A DNA stretch of 64,000 bases from Caballeronia sp. INDeC2. GTDB lineage: Bacteria > Pseudomonadota > Gammaproteobacteria > Burkholderiales > Burkholderiaceae. Position numbers and translations under genes: made by a program. Numbering within the stretch: position 1 is the first letter of the stretch; each line of letters opens with the position of its first letter. The stretch lies in assembly GCF_023631325.1 (NCBI RefSeq), contig NZ_JALQDG010000003.1, positions 930,001-994,000 on the forward strand, given 5' to 3'. The notes under the pieces are model-generated. The model did not search any database. It was not told the origin of the DNA and worked only from the letters and a program-made list of their open reading frames with translations. Shown in pieces: positions 28,860-36,526 of this stretch.

Positions 28860-29570
28860 ATGCCTCGCATGGGACCGCAAGCGCGGCGCACCGAGCAAAG
28901 ACGCGAGCAGCGCGAGGCGCTGCGCGAGCGCATACTCATGGTCTCGCGTGAGATTGTGAAGCGCGAAGGCTTCGCATCGCTCTCGATGAGAAAGCTGGCC
29001 GAGGCGATCGATTATTCGCCCGCCGCGCTCTACCTTCATTTCAAGAGCCGTGGCGACATTGCACGCGCCTTGCGCAAGGAAGGGCATGCGAGTCTGCGCG
29101 ACGTGTTCCTCGCGCATACCTCGATCGCGGATCCGGCCGCGCGTCTGAACGCGATGGGGCGCGCGTATGTCGAATTCGGGCTGGCCGAGCCCGAGACGTA
29201 TCGGCTGATGTTCATGGAGCCCGCGGGTTTCGCCGACGCAAACGCCGATGCCGGCGACAACGGCAACGGCCGGGCGGCGGAATCCGGTGCGGCGACGCTT
29301 TCGCTGATCGCGGATGCGTTCGTCGAGTTGCGCGCGGCCGACCGGCTGCCGTCGCGCGCCGCGCCGGTTGCGTGCGCGGAAGGGCTGTGGGCGAATCTGC
29401 ATGGCATCGTCGCGCTGAAGCTCAATGGCGCGGCGTTGCCGGAGACGCCGGCTGCGATGCTGGTCGAGCTGTCGCTCGATGCGTGGTACGCGCCGGTCAA
29501 CGGAACTGAACCTCGGGGAACCGAAACTCGATTCAACTCACCGGATCGATCCGACACTTCAACACGATGA
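28860..29570 (+). CDS. TetR/AcrR-family regulator
   Basis: A 236-residue TetR-type repressor. The helix-turn-helix is clear: REQREALRERILMVSREIVK, FASLSMRKLAEAIDYSPAAL, then YLHFKSRGDIARAL. The C-terminal ligand domain includes the TetR_C-33-like pattern YRLMFMEPAG and CAEGLWANLHGIVALKL. I prefer ATG 28860 to an upstream TTG at 28833. Its stop overlaps the start of the enoyl-CoA hydratase-family gene (ATGA), so it probably controls its own operon in response to an acyl-CoA or fatty/branched-chain acid (inference). Confidence 0.88.
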   Translation: MPRMGPQARRTEQRREQREALRERILMVSREIVKREGFASLSMRKLAEAIDYSPAALYLHFKSRGDIARALRKEGHASLRDVFLAHTSIADPAARLNAMGRAYVEFGLAEPETYRLMFMEPAGFADANADAGDNGNGRAAESGAATLSLIADAFVELRAADRLPSRAAPVACAEGLWANLHGIVALKLNGAALPETPAAMLVELSLDAWYAPVNGTEPRGTETRFNSPDRSDTSTR

Positions 29571-30676
29571 CCACCGAAGACATCCGTATCGACACCGCCA
29601 ACGGCATCGGCTTCATTGCGCTCGATCGCCCGAAGGCACTCAACGCGTTGACGCCGCCGATGCTGCGCGCGATCAGCGAGGCATTGCGCGCGTGGCGCCA
29701 CGATCAAGCGATTCGCGCCGTCGTCGTCTATAGCCCGCACGTGCGGGCGTTCTGCGCGGGCGGCGATATCCGCTTCCTGTACGAGTCCGCGCAGGCGGGC
29801 GCGCGCGATGCAATCGACGCGTTTTTCACCGACGAATACAAGCTCAATCACGCGATCTTCACGTTTCCGAAGCCCTATATCGCGGTCGTGAACGGCGTCG
29901 TGATGGGCGGCGGCATGGGCATCTCGCAGGGCGCGCATCACACGGGCGGCCTGCGCATCGCCACGCAGTCGACGAAGATGGCGATGCCCGAGACGCGTAT
30001 CGGCCTCTTTCCCGATGTCGGCGTGAGCTGGTTCCTCGCGCGCGCGCCTGGCGCGATCGGACGCTATCTCGCGGCGACGGGCGCGAGTATGGCTGCCGCC
30101 GATGCGCTCTATGCCCGCATGGCCGACGCCTATCTCGACGATGGCGCGCTGCCGGGACTCGTCGAATCGCTTCGGCATCAGCGCTTTCTCGATGGCGTCG
30201 AGATCGTGCGCTTCGTTCAGAACGAGACGACGAAGTACAAGGTCGCGCCGATCCCCGAGAGAAGCGAGCTGGCCGCGGCGCGCACGATGATCGACAAGCA
30301 CTTCGCGGCAGGCAACGGCGCTTCGATTCTGGCGTCGCTCGAACGCGAGGCGGACCTCGGCAACGACTGGGCAAAACGCACGGCAGCGCAGTTGCGCGAG
30401 CGCTCGCCGCTTTCCGTCGATGTGTCGCTGCAGCAAGTGGATCGCGCGAAGTTCTCGACCATGGCCGAGACATTGCGGCGCGATCTCGATCTCACGCGCA
30501 CGATGTTCGAGCGCGGCGACGTGCTAGAGGGCATTCGCGCGCGCATCGTCGACAAGGACAACGAGCCGCGCTGGAAGATCGCGCGCGCCGAGGACGTGAA
30601 CGCCGCCGATGTCGACCGCATGTTCGAGAGCGCGTGGACGCCCGCGGCGCATCCGCTGCGGCTTCTGAAGGACTGA
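29567..30676 (+). CDS. 3-hydroxyisobutyryl-CoA hydrolase / enoyl-CoA hydratase family
   Basis: A 369-residue crotonase-superfamily enzyme of the longer HIBCH type. Seen: IGFIALDRPKALNALTPPML, oxyanion-hole segments FCAGGDIRFLYE and NGVVMGGGMGISQGAHH, MAMPETRIGLFPDVGVSWFLAR with the catalytic Glu/Asp, and the HIBCH C-terminal domain. Family function is hydrolysis of 3-hydroxyisobutyryl-CoA in valine breakdown; other hydratase activity cannot be excluded. It is coupled by a 4-base overlap to the TetR gene, whose product is its likely regulator. No other valine genes are adjacent. Confidence 0.86.
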   Translation: MTTEDIRIDTANGIGFIALDRPKALNALTPPMLRAISEALRAWRHDQAIRAVVVYSPHVRAFCAGGDIRFLYESAQAGARDAIDAFFTDEYKLNHAIFTFPKPYIAVVNGVVMGGGMGISQGAHHTGGLRIATQSTKMAMPETRIGLFPDVGVSWFLARAPGAIGRYLAATGASMAAADALYARMADAYLDDGALPGLVESLRHQRFLDGVEIVRFVQNETTKYKVAPIPERSELAAARTMIDKHFAAGNGASILASLEREADLGNDWAKRTAAQLRERSPLSVDVSLQQVDRAKFSTMAETLRRDLDLTRTMFERGDVLEGIRARIVDKDNEPRWKIARAEDVNAADVDRMFESAWTPAAHPLRLLKD

Positions 30677-30700
30677 TGCCGCGCAGGCTTCGACGCCGGA

Positions 30701-31126
30701 TCAGTCCGGCTCGCTGCCCGCCATGAATGCGCGCATGAAGACGAGCGCGCCCCAGCCCCAGATCGCGTTGGCGATGAAACTGGGCGCGAGGCGCGGCAGC
30801 ATGTTGCCGCTCGGCCAGACGCCGCGCGCCGGATCGATCACGAACACGCCGACCGCCGTGAGCACGATGCCGCCGAAGACCAGCGCGCCGATCCACGGTG
30901 CGCGGCGCTCGGGCGCGACGCGCAGGAGCCACACCATCAGCACAGCGAAGATGGCGCTCCACAACGCATTGGCGATGAATTCGGGGATGCCGAGCGGAAG
31001 AAACGGTGCCGTGGAAAAGCCGGCCGGATCGACGAGACCCGCTGCATGGAGCAGCGCCAGGGTCGATTCGCGGAAAAAGAGCGCGGCGAGAAAACCGGAA
31101 ACTAACGGCAGTATGACTTTTTGCAT
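30701..31126 (-). CDS. Four-helix membrane protein, unknown function
   Basis: A 141-residue integral membrane protein with about four hydrophobic segments (VILPLVSGFLAALFF; FIANALWSAIFAVLMVWLL; IGALVFGGIVLTAVGVFVI; SFIANAIWGWGALVFMRAF). The two copies of FIANA(L/I)W at about residues 50 and 119 hint at an internal duplication of a two-helix unit. No known family recognised. Convergent with the HIBCH-like gene, 24 bases apart. Confidence 0.72.
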   Translation of the reverse strand: MQKVILPLVSGFLAALFFRESTLALLHAAGLVDPAGFSTAPFLPLGIPEFIANALWSAIFAVLMVWLLRVAPERRAPWIGALVFGGIVLTAVGVFVIDPARGVWPSGNMLPRLAPSFIANAIWGWGALVFMRAFMAGSEPD

Positions 31127-31235
31127 TGGCTAGACCGCTTGAAGCCGGAGGGCGCGGTTCTCTCCGATTGTCGTGACGAGCGCCATTATAGTGGCGTCGC
31201 GCGAGCTTCCAAGACGGGTCCGGCGTTGTCGCGGG

Positions 31236-31490
31236 TTATTTTGCGATGGCGTCGCTCGCCGGGCTGTTGTGCAGCATGCGATCGCTGTTCGGCGGCGGAT
31301 TCGGACGCTTCACCGGCATGTTGTCGGGGTTGTCGGGGCGTGTGGCGCTTGCGGATGGAGCGCCGGGTGCGCTCGGCGGTTTGACCATCGAGGCGTTGTC
31401 GTCGGGGCGCGCGGTCTGGGCGTGGGCCGCAAACGTCGTAAATGTCGTGATGAGCAGAAGGGCGGCTGTGGCGAGGCAATGTCGGGTCAT
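31236..31490 (-). CDS. Small exported Pro/Asn-rich protein
   Basis: An 84-residue protein with a signal peptide (LATAALLLITTFTTFAAHAQ) and a mature, disordered-looking chain rich in Pro, Asn, Asp and Ser (PPSAPGAPSASATRPDNPDN, RPNPPPNSDRML). It has no Cys. Periplasmic or secreted; function unknown. It is divergent from dusA. Confidence 0.62.
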   Translation of the reverse strand: MTRHCLATAALLLITTFTTFAAHAQTARPDDNASMVKPPSAPGAPSASATRPDNPDNMPVKRPNPPPNSDRMLHNSPASDAIAK

Positions 31491-31646
31491 GATCGCTCTC
31501 CGCGAAGGGGAGACTTTTTGATGTGCATGGCGCGTGCCCGGCGCCCGGCGCGATTGGCAGGACGACCGATCCGCCGCGCTGCGGTAAAATCGCGGATTCC
31601 CCTTCAGATTCAGGCGGTTCGCACGAAAGCGCGGCTGCCGTCGCCC

Positions 31647-32651
31647 ATGTCAGCCGTATCGAAGATCAGCCCCCGCCGCGTTTCCGTCGCACCGATGATG
31701 GATTGGACGGACCGCCATTGCCGGTCCCTGCATCGCCTCGTGTCGCGTCATACCTGGCTCTACACGGAGATGGTGACGACCGGCGCGCTGCTCTACGGAG
31801 ATGTCGCCCGGCATCTCGCGTTCACGCCCGCCGAGGCGCCCGTCGCGCTGCAACTCGGCGGCAGCGAACCGGCGGATCTCGCCAAAAGCGCGAAGCTCGG
31901 CGAACAGTGGGGCTACGACGAGATCAACCTGAATTGCGGATGCCCTTCCGAGCGCGTGCAACGCGGCGCATTCGGCGCGTGCCTGATGAAGGAGCCGCAG
32001 CTCGTCGCCGACTGCGTGAAGGCCATGCGCGATGCCGTTTCGATTCCGGTGACGGTCAAGCATCGCATCGGCGTGGATACGGTCGAAGAATACGAGTTCG
32101 TGCGCGATTTCGTCGGCACGATCGCCGATGCGGGCTGCGAGGTGTTCATCGTGCATGCGCGCAACGCGATCCTGAAAGGCCTGAGCCCGAAGGAGAACCG
32201 CGAGATTCCGCCGCTCAAGTACGAGTATGCGTATCGTTTGAAGCGCGACTTTCCGCATTTGGAAGTGTCGATCAACGGCGGCATCAAGACGCTGGATGAA
32301 GTCGAAGAGCATCTGAAGCACGTCGACGGCGTGATGCTCGGCCGTGAGGCTTATCACAATCCGTACGTGCTCGCGGGTGTCGATACGCGCTTCTATGGCG
32401 CCGATACGCCGGTTCCCTCGCGCGAGGACATCGAGGCGGGGCTGATCGACTACGCGCGTGACGAACTTTCGCGCGGCACGTATCTCGGCGCGGTGACGCG
32501 GCATGCGCTGGGGCTGTATCGCGGCGTCGCGGGCGCGCGCGGATGGCGTCGCGTGCTCTCCGACAATCGCCGCCTCGCGAGAGGCGACCTGACGGTTTTC
32601 GACGAAGCGCGCAGCCACCTTCGCGAAGCTTTGGAAGCAATCGAGTCCTGA
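31647..32651 (+). CDS. dusA: tRNA-dihydrouridine(20/20a) synthase DusA
   Basis: A 334-residue FMN enzyme that reduces uridines 20/20a in the tRNA D-loop. The start ATG 31647 gives the family N-terminus (RRVSVAPMMDWTDRHCRSLHR). The catalytic Cys lies in INLNCGCPSERVQRG; VTVKHRIGVD, FIVHARNAILKGLSPKENR and SINGGIKTLDEV are DusA features. A much longer upstream frame is not supported. A tRNA-His gene follows 118 bases downstream. Confidence 0.95.
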   Translation: MSAVSKISPRRVSVAPMMDWTDRHCRSLHRLVSRHTWLYTEMVTTGALLYGDVARHLAFTPAEAPVALQLGGSEPADLAKSAKLGEQWGYDEINLNCGCPSERVQRGAFGACLMKEPQLVADCVKAMRDAVSIPVTVKHRIGVDTVEEYEFVRDFVGTIADAGCEVFIVHARNAILKGLSPKENREIPPLKYEYAYRLKRDFPHLEVSINGGIKTLDEVEEHLKHVDGVMLGREAYHNPYVLAGVDTRFYGADTPVPSREDIEAGLIDYARDELSRGTYLGAVTRHALGLYRGVAGARGWRRVLSDNRRLARGDLTVFDEARSHLREALEAIES

Positions 32652-32769
32652 CGCGCTCGCTTCGGAAAAAGATGCTCAAAGGTACTAGGCAAGCGCAATC
32701 TTTGTTCGTATAATCTCGCTTCTTGATTGCTGCGGCAAGTTTGAAGCGGTCAGGATCGCGGTAACAGTG

Positions 32770-32845
32770 GTGGCTGTAGCTCAGTTGGTAGAGTCCAGGA
32801 TTGTGATTCCTGTCGTCGTGGGTTCGAGTCCCATCAGCCACCCCA
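32770..32845 (+). tRNA. tRNA-His (GTG)
   Basis: A 76-base cloverleaf with encoded CCA. Acceptor GTGGCTG pairs with CAGCCAC, anticodon GTG sits in CAGGA-TTGTGAT-TCCTG, T-arm GTTCGAGTC. The base before the gene is G (32769) and the discriminator is C, which fits the G-1:C73 pair specific to tRNA-His. A TATAAT at 32709-32714 may be its -10 box. Confidence 0.96.
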
Positions 32846-32857
32846 CCGAGAATTCAA

Positions 32858-32895
32858 GCAAAAAGCCCAGTCATTCGACTGGGCTTTTTGCTTTT
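32858..32895 (+). terminator. Terminator after tRNA-His
   Basis: A long, nearly perfect hairpin (AAGCAAAAAGCCCAGTC / GACTGGGCTTTTTGCTT around ATTC) beginning 13 bases past the CCA end. Confidence 0.9.
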
Positions 32896-32983
32896 CTGGC
32901 TCCGGCGGCGCAAACGTTCACCCGCTTTCCTTCACCATGCTAGGATTTCCAAACCACCCCCAACGACGACACTGGAGGCAGAC

Positions 32984-33286
32984 ATGACCACTTTGGCGAT
33001 CGACGGTGTGCGCTGGGTCAACGACCGCGTGACCAACGTGCGCTGGGGCAGTTTCGATCCGGCCACGAACGACTGGGCCGCACCCACCACCATCGTGGAC
33101 GTCCAGCAAGTCGTGGACGCCATCAAAAGCGGCAAGGAAGTCCGCACGCTCTTCACGCTCGGCGGCCGTGCGTTCCTCGGTCCGAAAGTCAGCGCGCTGC
33201 CTTATACGAACGGCCATATCGGCATCGAGGCGCGCGTGCAGGACGGGCAGATCGAGAAATCGCTCGAAGACCTGCCGCCCGTCTGA
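32984..33286 (+). CDS. Small hypothetical protein
   Basis: A 100-residue soluble protein starting at ATG 32984 with GGAGGCAGAC upstream. It reads like a small beta-rich domain: TTLAIDGVRWVNDRVTNVRW, TTIVDVQQVVDAIKSGKEVR, LFTLGGRAFLGPKV and an acidic C-terminal IEARVQDGQIEKSLED. There is no signal peptide. I do not recognise the family. It begins a run of three small unknown genes after tRNA-His. Confidence 0.68.
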   Translation: MTTLAIDGVRWVNDRVTNVRWGSFDPATNDWAAPTTIVDVQQVVDAIKSGKEVRTLFTLGGRAFLGPKVSALPYTNGHIGIEARVQDGQIEKSLEDLPPV

Positions 33287-33320
33287 GCATGTCGCGAAAG
33301 GGCGCTCGCGGAGACACGCG

Positions 33321-33713
33321 TTGAATCGGCAACAGGCGCTTCAGTTCGAGACCGACTTCATGCCGCGCATCGTCGAGCGCGTGATGCGGGTCGTCGGGCA
33401 CGGCGTGCGCGTCGAGATTCTTCCCTACGAGCGTGCGGCCGTGCCGACGCGTCTGCATGTCAGCGCCGAGCGCGCGCATCACGAGCGCGATGATCCGCGC
33501 GGCTATCCGTATTCGCTGAATGTATTTCTGACTTGGGACGACGAAGAGATCGAGCGTCTGATGGGCGCCGGCGGCGAGGCCCGTTTCCTGCGATATCTCG
33601 ACGCGATGGCCGCGAAGTTCGACGCCTGGCAGGGCGCGCGCGACGTCGATCTCGCGACGCGCTCGCAAGCGGAGCCGTCGGTGCTGTTCGGCGGTCTCGA
33701 TTTCGAAGCCTGA
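33321..33713 (+). CDS. Small hypothetical protein (TTG start)
   Basis: A 130-residue soluble protein. The best start is TTG 33321, with GGAG 7 bases upstream; the next in-frame Met (FMPRIVERVMR) would cut the first helix. It has VVGHGVRVEILPYERAAVPTRLHVSAER (in pieces), YPYSLNVFLTWDDEEIERLM and a C-terminal PSVLFGGLDFEA. It is 34 bases after the preceding gene, so probably cotranscribed. Function unknown. Confidence 0.66.
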   Translation: MNRQQALQFETDFMPRIVERVMRVVGHGVRVEILPYERAAVPTRLHVSAERAHHERDDPRGYPYSLNVFLTWDDEEIERLMGAGGEARFLRYLDAMAAKFDAWQGARDVDLATRSQAEPSVLFGGLDFEA

Positions 33714-33828
33714 TCACGGCGGCCGGCTGCCGCCTGTTAGCGTCCGTTCAGCCGACGCATCGTTTCCGCCTGCGCTCACGTATCGCGTGACGCCGGCAGG
33801 GCGCATCAACATGAACGTGGAGGTCGAT

Positions 33829-34032
33829 ATGGCATCGTCGAATGAAGGCGATCTGCGCGCATTCGTGCAGACCGCGGAACAAGCGGGCGGCTTTGTGTGG
33901 GTGCTGACGCTCGTCGATTTTTCGGCGCGCGAAGTCAAGCGCACCCTTGTCTCCGAAGAAAACTTCGCTACCGCCGACGCGGCCCGCGACGCCGGCAACG
34001 ATCGCCTGAAAGGAATGTCGAACGACCGCTGA
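33829..34032 (+). CDS. Small hypothetical protein
   Basis: A 67-residue soluble protein. ATG 33829 has GGAGGTCGAT directly upstream; the earlier ATG 33811 would place that site within the gene. The chain (RAFVQTAEQAGGFVWVLTLV, EVKRTLVSEENFATADAARD) suggests a small alpha/beta domain. Unknown function. It ends 31 bases before the remains of a methyltransferase gene on the other strand. Confidence 0.6.
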   Translation: MASSNEGDLRAFVQTAEQAGGFVWVLTLVDFSAREVKRTLVSEENFATADAARDAGNDRLKGMSNDR

Positions 34033-34063
34033 CGAAGCGTCACACGCGCGGCGCGCGACGGAT

Positions 34064-34500
34064 TCACTTCGTCGCGATCACCATCGAATCCGGTCCCACC
34101 AGAGGCTCGACGCGCGCCGCTGAAATCCCGCTTCCTTCATCCACGCTCGGCATTTGCGCGCCGGTGTAGTCAAGCCGCGAAGCGTCTCGACAGCACGTCG
34201 GGCTCATCAGAAGCCGAGCGCGTTCTGACGCCGTTCGTCGTCGATGAGGGCTGCCGCCCGGCTGCAGCGCCGCATGACCACTTCACATCTTCTGCGGCAG
34301 ATTCCAGTCGTGCAGGACTTCGAGAAATCGCCCGCATGAAAGCGCAGCCGCTCCTGCAGTACGTTCGCCGCGATGTAATCGTCGAAGATCGGCCTGACCC
34401 CGGCAAGGCGGAGCCGCTTCCCGTCAGAAGATTTGCGGGCCGCATCACGCACAGAAAACTCGTTCGACGATATCGAACATGTGCGCCAACCATGTCGTAC
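34064..34500 (-). pseudogene. Decayed SAM-dependent (O-)methyltransferase
   Basis: No intact frame exists, but the minus strand carries successive methyltransferase fragments in changing frames. In order they are VRPIFDDYIAANVLQERLRF with HAGDF (34326-34395), LHDWNLPQKM then a stop (34283-34314), LIDDERRQNALGF (34207-34245) and DYTGA... with ARVEPLVGPDSMVIATK ending at TGA 34064. These match consecutive C-terminal blocks of methyltransferase-2/O-methyltransferase proteins. Single-base losses and at least two larger internal deletions separate them. The 5' limit is approximate and the N-terminal dimerisation domain is missing. It stands divergent from an SDR gene, perhaps its former partner. 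Confidence 0.78.
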
Positions 34501-34563
34501 GGCAGCGCGCGAAGTCCCGCCCATAATGACTTCACACTGATCAACGTTCACAAGGAGAACGTC

Positions 34564-35301
34564 ATGAATCGCTTCGAAGGCAAGACAGTTCTGGTCACCG
34601 GCGGCAACAGCGGTATCGGTCTCGCGGCAGCGCAGGCATTTGCGGCGGAAGGCGCGCGCGTCATCATCACGGGCCGTGACGAAAGCTCGCTCGCCACGGC
34701 GCGCGAATCGCTGGGCGCGAACGCGATCGCCATTCGCAACGTGGCCGGCACGGTCGGCGCCGCGCGTGAGCTCGCGCAATCGCTCGTCGATGCAAACATC
34801 CGGCTGGATGCGATCTTCGTCAACGCGGGCGTCGGCACGTTCGCGCCGTTCACCGACATCGACGAAAAGGCGTGGGACGAAACCTTCGCGATCAACGTGA
34901 AAGGGCCGTATTTCCAGATCCAGTCGCTGGTGCCGCTCTTGAACGAAGGCGCGTCGATCGTACTGAACGGTTCCATCAACGCGCATATCGGCATGCCGAT
35001 GTCGTCGGTGTACGCGGCGAGCAAGGCGGCGCTCGTGTCGTTCGCGAAGACGCTGTCGGCGGAATTGCTGCCGCGCGGCGCGCGCGTGAACGTGGTGAGC
35101 CCCGGCCCGGTCTCGACGCCGCTGCACGGCAAGCTCGGCCTCGTCGACGAAGCCGCCGCCCAGCTTCAGAGCCAGATTCCGCTCGGGCGCTTCGGCAAGT
35201 CGAGCGAAGTGGCGGCGACGGTGCTGCATCTGGCATCGGCGGAATCGGGCTTCATCGTCGGCACGGAGATCGTGATCGACGGCGGCATGAGCCAGCTTTG
35301 A
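34564..35301 (+). CDS. SDR-family oxidoreductase
   Basis: A 245-residue classical short-chain dehydrogenase/reductase starting at ATG 34564 after AAGGAGAACGTC. It has the Rossmann motif TGGNSGIG (residues ~12-19), NAG in FVNAGVG, catalytic Ser in VLNGSINAHIG, YxxxK in YAASKAALVSF and the C-terminal GTEIVIDGGMSQL. Uses NAD(P)H; substrate unknown. A monooxygenase-fold protein follows after 61 bases, and a methyltransferase pseudogene lies upstream, so these may be remains of a small modification cluster (inference). Confidence 0.92.
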   Translation: MNRFEGKTVLVTGGNSGIGLAAAQAFAAEGARVIITGRDESSLATARESLGANAIAIRNVAGTVGAARELAQSLVDANIRLDAIFVNAGVGTFAPFTDIDEKAWDETFAINVKGPYFQIQSLVPLLNEGASIVLNGSINAHIGMPMSSVYAASKAALVSFAKTLSAELLPRGARVNVVSPGPVSTPLHGKLGLVDEAAAQLQSQIPLGRFGKSSEVAATVLHLASAESGFIVGTEIVIDGGMSQL

Positions 35302-35362
35302 GCCGGCTTTGAGTCAAGCGCGCGGACCGCACGCGCGGTCCGTGCACCGTGAGGCATCCATC

Positions 35363-35716
35363 ATGAGCGACATCACTTCTTTCGTCGTGCATCTGCCGGG
35401 CAAGCCGGAGCATCGCGAGGAACTCGAAACGCGTCTTCTCGACGTGCTGGAACGCATGTCCGAAGAGCCGGATTTCATCAACACGTATCTGCATCGCGCG
35501 GCCGACGATCCGGACACGCTCGTGCTGTATGAAACGTGGGCGTGCTCGGCCGAGCATTTCCGTGCGCAGCATCTGGGGCGGCCTTATCGGCAGGCATACG
35601 AGGCCGTTCTGCCGCAATTGCTCGCGCGCGAGCGGACGATCGAATTTCTCACGCCGCTGCGGGCCTACGAACGGAGCGCGCTCAGCGCATCGACGGCTGC
35701 AACTCGCCCCAGCTGA
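35363..35716 (+). CDS. Antibiotic-biosynthesis-monooxygenase (ABM) fold protein
   Basis: A 117-residue protein starting at ATG 35363 (GAGG upstream). It has the dimeric ferredoxin-like ABM pattern: SFVVHLPGKPEHREELETRL, PDFINTYLHRAADDPDTLVL, YETWACSAEHFRAQHLG. Such proteins act as cofactor-free quinol oxygenases or small-molecule handling enzymes; the substrate is unknown. Cotranscription with the SDR gene is likely. Its last 35 bases overlap the end of the convergent transglycosylase gene, so the C-terminal tail (SALSASTAATRPS) may be an extension. Confidence 0.85.
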   Translation: MSDITSFVVHLPGKPEHREELETRLLDVLERMSEEPDFINTYLHRAADDPDTLVLYETWACSAEHFRAQHLGRPYRQAYEAVLPQLLARERTIEFLTPLRAYERSALSASTAATRPS

Positions 35717-36143
35717 CGAGAATCTGCTGGATGCTGCGCGCGTAGGCATCGCGATGTTTCGGCGACTCCGAGTGATAAGCGCCGATCGCGCGCCACGTGT
35801 TGCCGTACTTCACCATCTTCTGCTTGAGGAGCCACGCGGCGACGAACACGTTGACGCATGGATCGGCGAGCGCGCGATGCGGAATGCCCTGACGCGCGAG
35901 ATCGGGAAAATGGATCGAGTTGATCTGCAACTGGCCTATATCGATCGAGCCGTTGGTATTGCGGTTGATCGCGGCGGCATCGCCCTTCGATTCGCGCCAG
36001 GCGACCGCGCGCAGCACGAGGGGATTCACGCCCTGATAGGCGCCGGCCTGCTCGAAGCAATCGTCGGCGTGCGCGGCGCTCGTCGCAAGCGATGCGCCGA
36101 ACAGCACGCAGGCGGCGAGGGCGGCATGGGTCGATCGGAACAT
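35682..36143 (-). CDS. VirB1/IagB-type lytic transglycosylase
   Basis: A 153-residue exported transglycosylase. Signal peptide 1-26 (LFGASLATSAAHA), then a compact SLT fold with catalytic Glu51 in RAVAWRESKGD, INRNTNGSIDIGQLQINSIHF and AYHSESPKHRDAYA. The small size and the NxNGSxDxGxxQIN core are typical of specialised muramidases that open peptidoglycan for type III/IV secretion or pili (VirB1, IagB). No secretion operon is in the window. It is the last gene of a leftward set after two small exported proteins; AAGGAG lies 9 bases upstream. Confidence 0.9.
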   Translation of the reverse strand: MFRSTHAALAACVLFGASLATSAAHADDCFEQAGAYQGVNPLVLRAVAWRESKGDAAAINRNTNGSIDIGQLQINSIHFPDLARQGIPHRALADPCVNVFVAAWLLKQKMVKYGNTWRAIGAYHSESPKHRDAYARSIQQILVSWGELQPSMR

Positions 36144-36177
36144 GAAGCGTGGCTCCTTCGGGAGTGGGACGTGGCGC

Positions 36178-36522
36178 TCAAGGCGCGAGCGCGATGTCGA
36201 TGCGATGCTCGATGTCCTTCATGTACGTGCGCGATTCGTCGGACACGACGAGACGCGGCCCCGGGCCGCTGCATTTGCAATCGACGGCGACGCGGCGCGC
36301 TTTCTTGCTCTTTCTGCTCGCGGATTTGACGGGCGGTTCGTCGTCGTCGATGGCGGCGGGCGGCAGCATCGCGAGCGTCGGCAAGGGCGGATAGACCTTC
36401 TGGACGACGGGCGAGAGCGCCGCGAGCGTTTGCACGGAAGCGGGCGCGCTCACGTCGAGCGGACCGGCGATGGCGCTCGCCGAAAGCAGCATGGCGAGGC
36501 TCGGAATCAGGATTCGGCGCAT
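36178..36522 (-). CDS. Small exported protein, unknown function
   Basis: A 114-residue protein with a signal peptide (ILIPSLAMLLSASAIAG) and a mature chain that holds a Pro-rich section, a basic stretch (VKSASRKSKKARRVAVDCKC) with two close Cys, and SDESRTYMKDIEHRIDIAL. Its ribosome site (GGGAGG) lies inside the last codons of the lipoprotein gene, 4 bases apart, so translation is coupled. Periplasmic by prediction. I do not recognise the family; the neighbouring transglycosylase suggests an envelope-assembly role (inference). Confidence 0.7.
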   Translation of the reverse strand: MRRILIPSLAMLLSASAIAGPLDVSAPASVQTLAALSPVVQKVYPPLPTLAMLPPAAIDDDEPPVKSASRKSKKARRVAVDCKCSGPGPRLVVSDESRTYMKDIEHRIDIALAP

Positions 36523-36526
36523 CGCT

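Noticed and set aside
34170..34544. Apparent 124-residue minus-strand protein
   Set aside because: It is one frame through the methyltransferase pseudogene. The homologous fragments lie in other frames.
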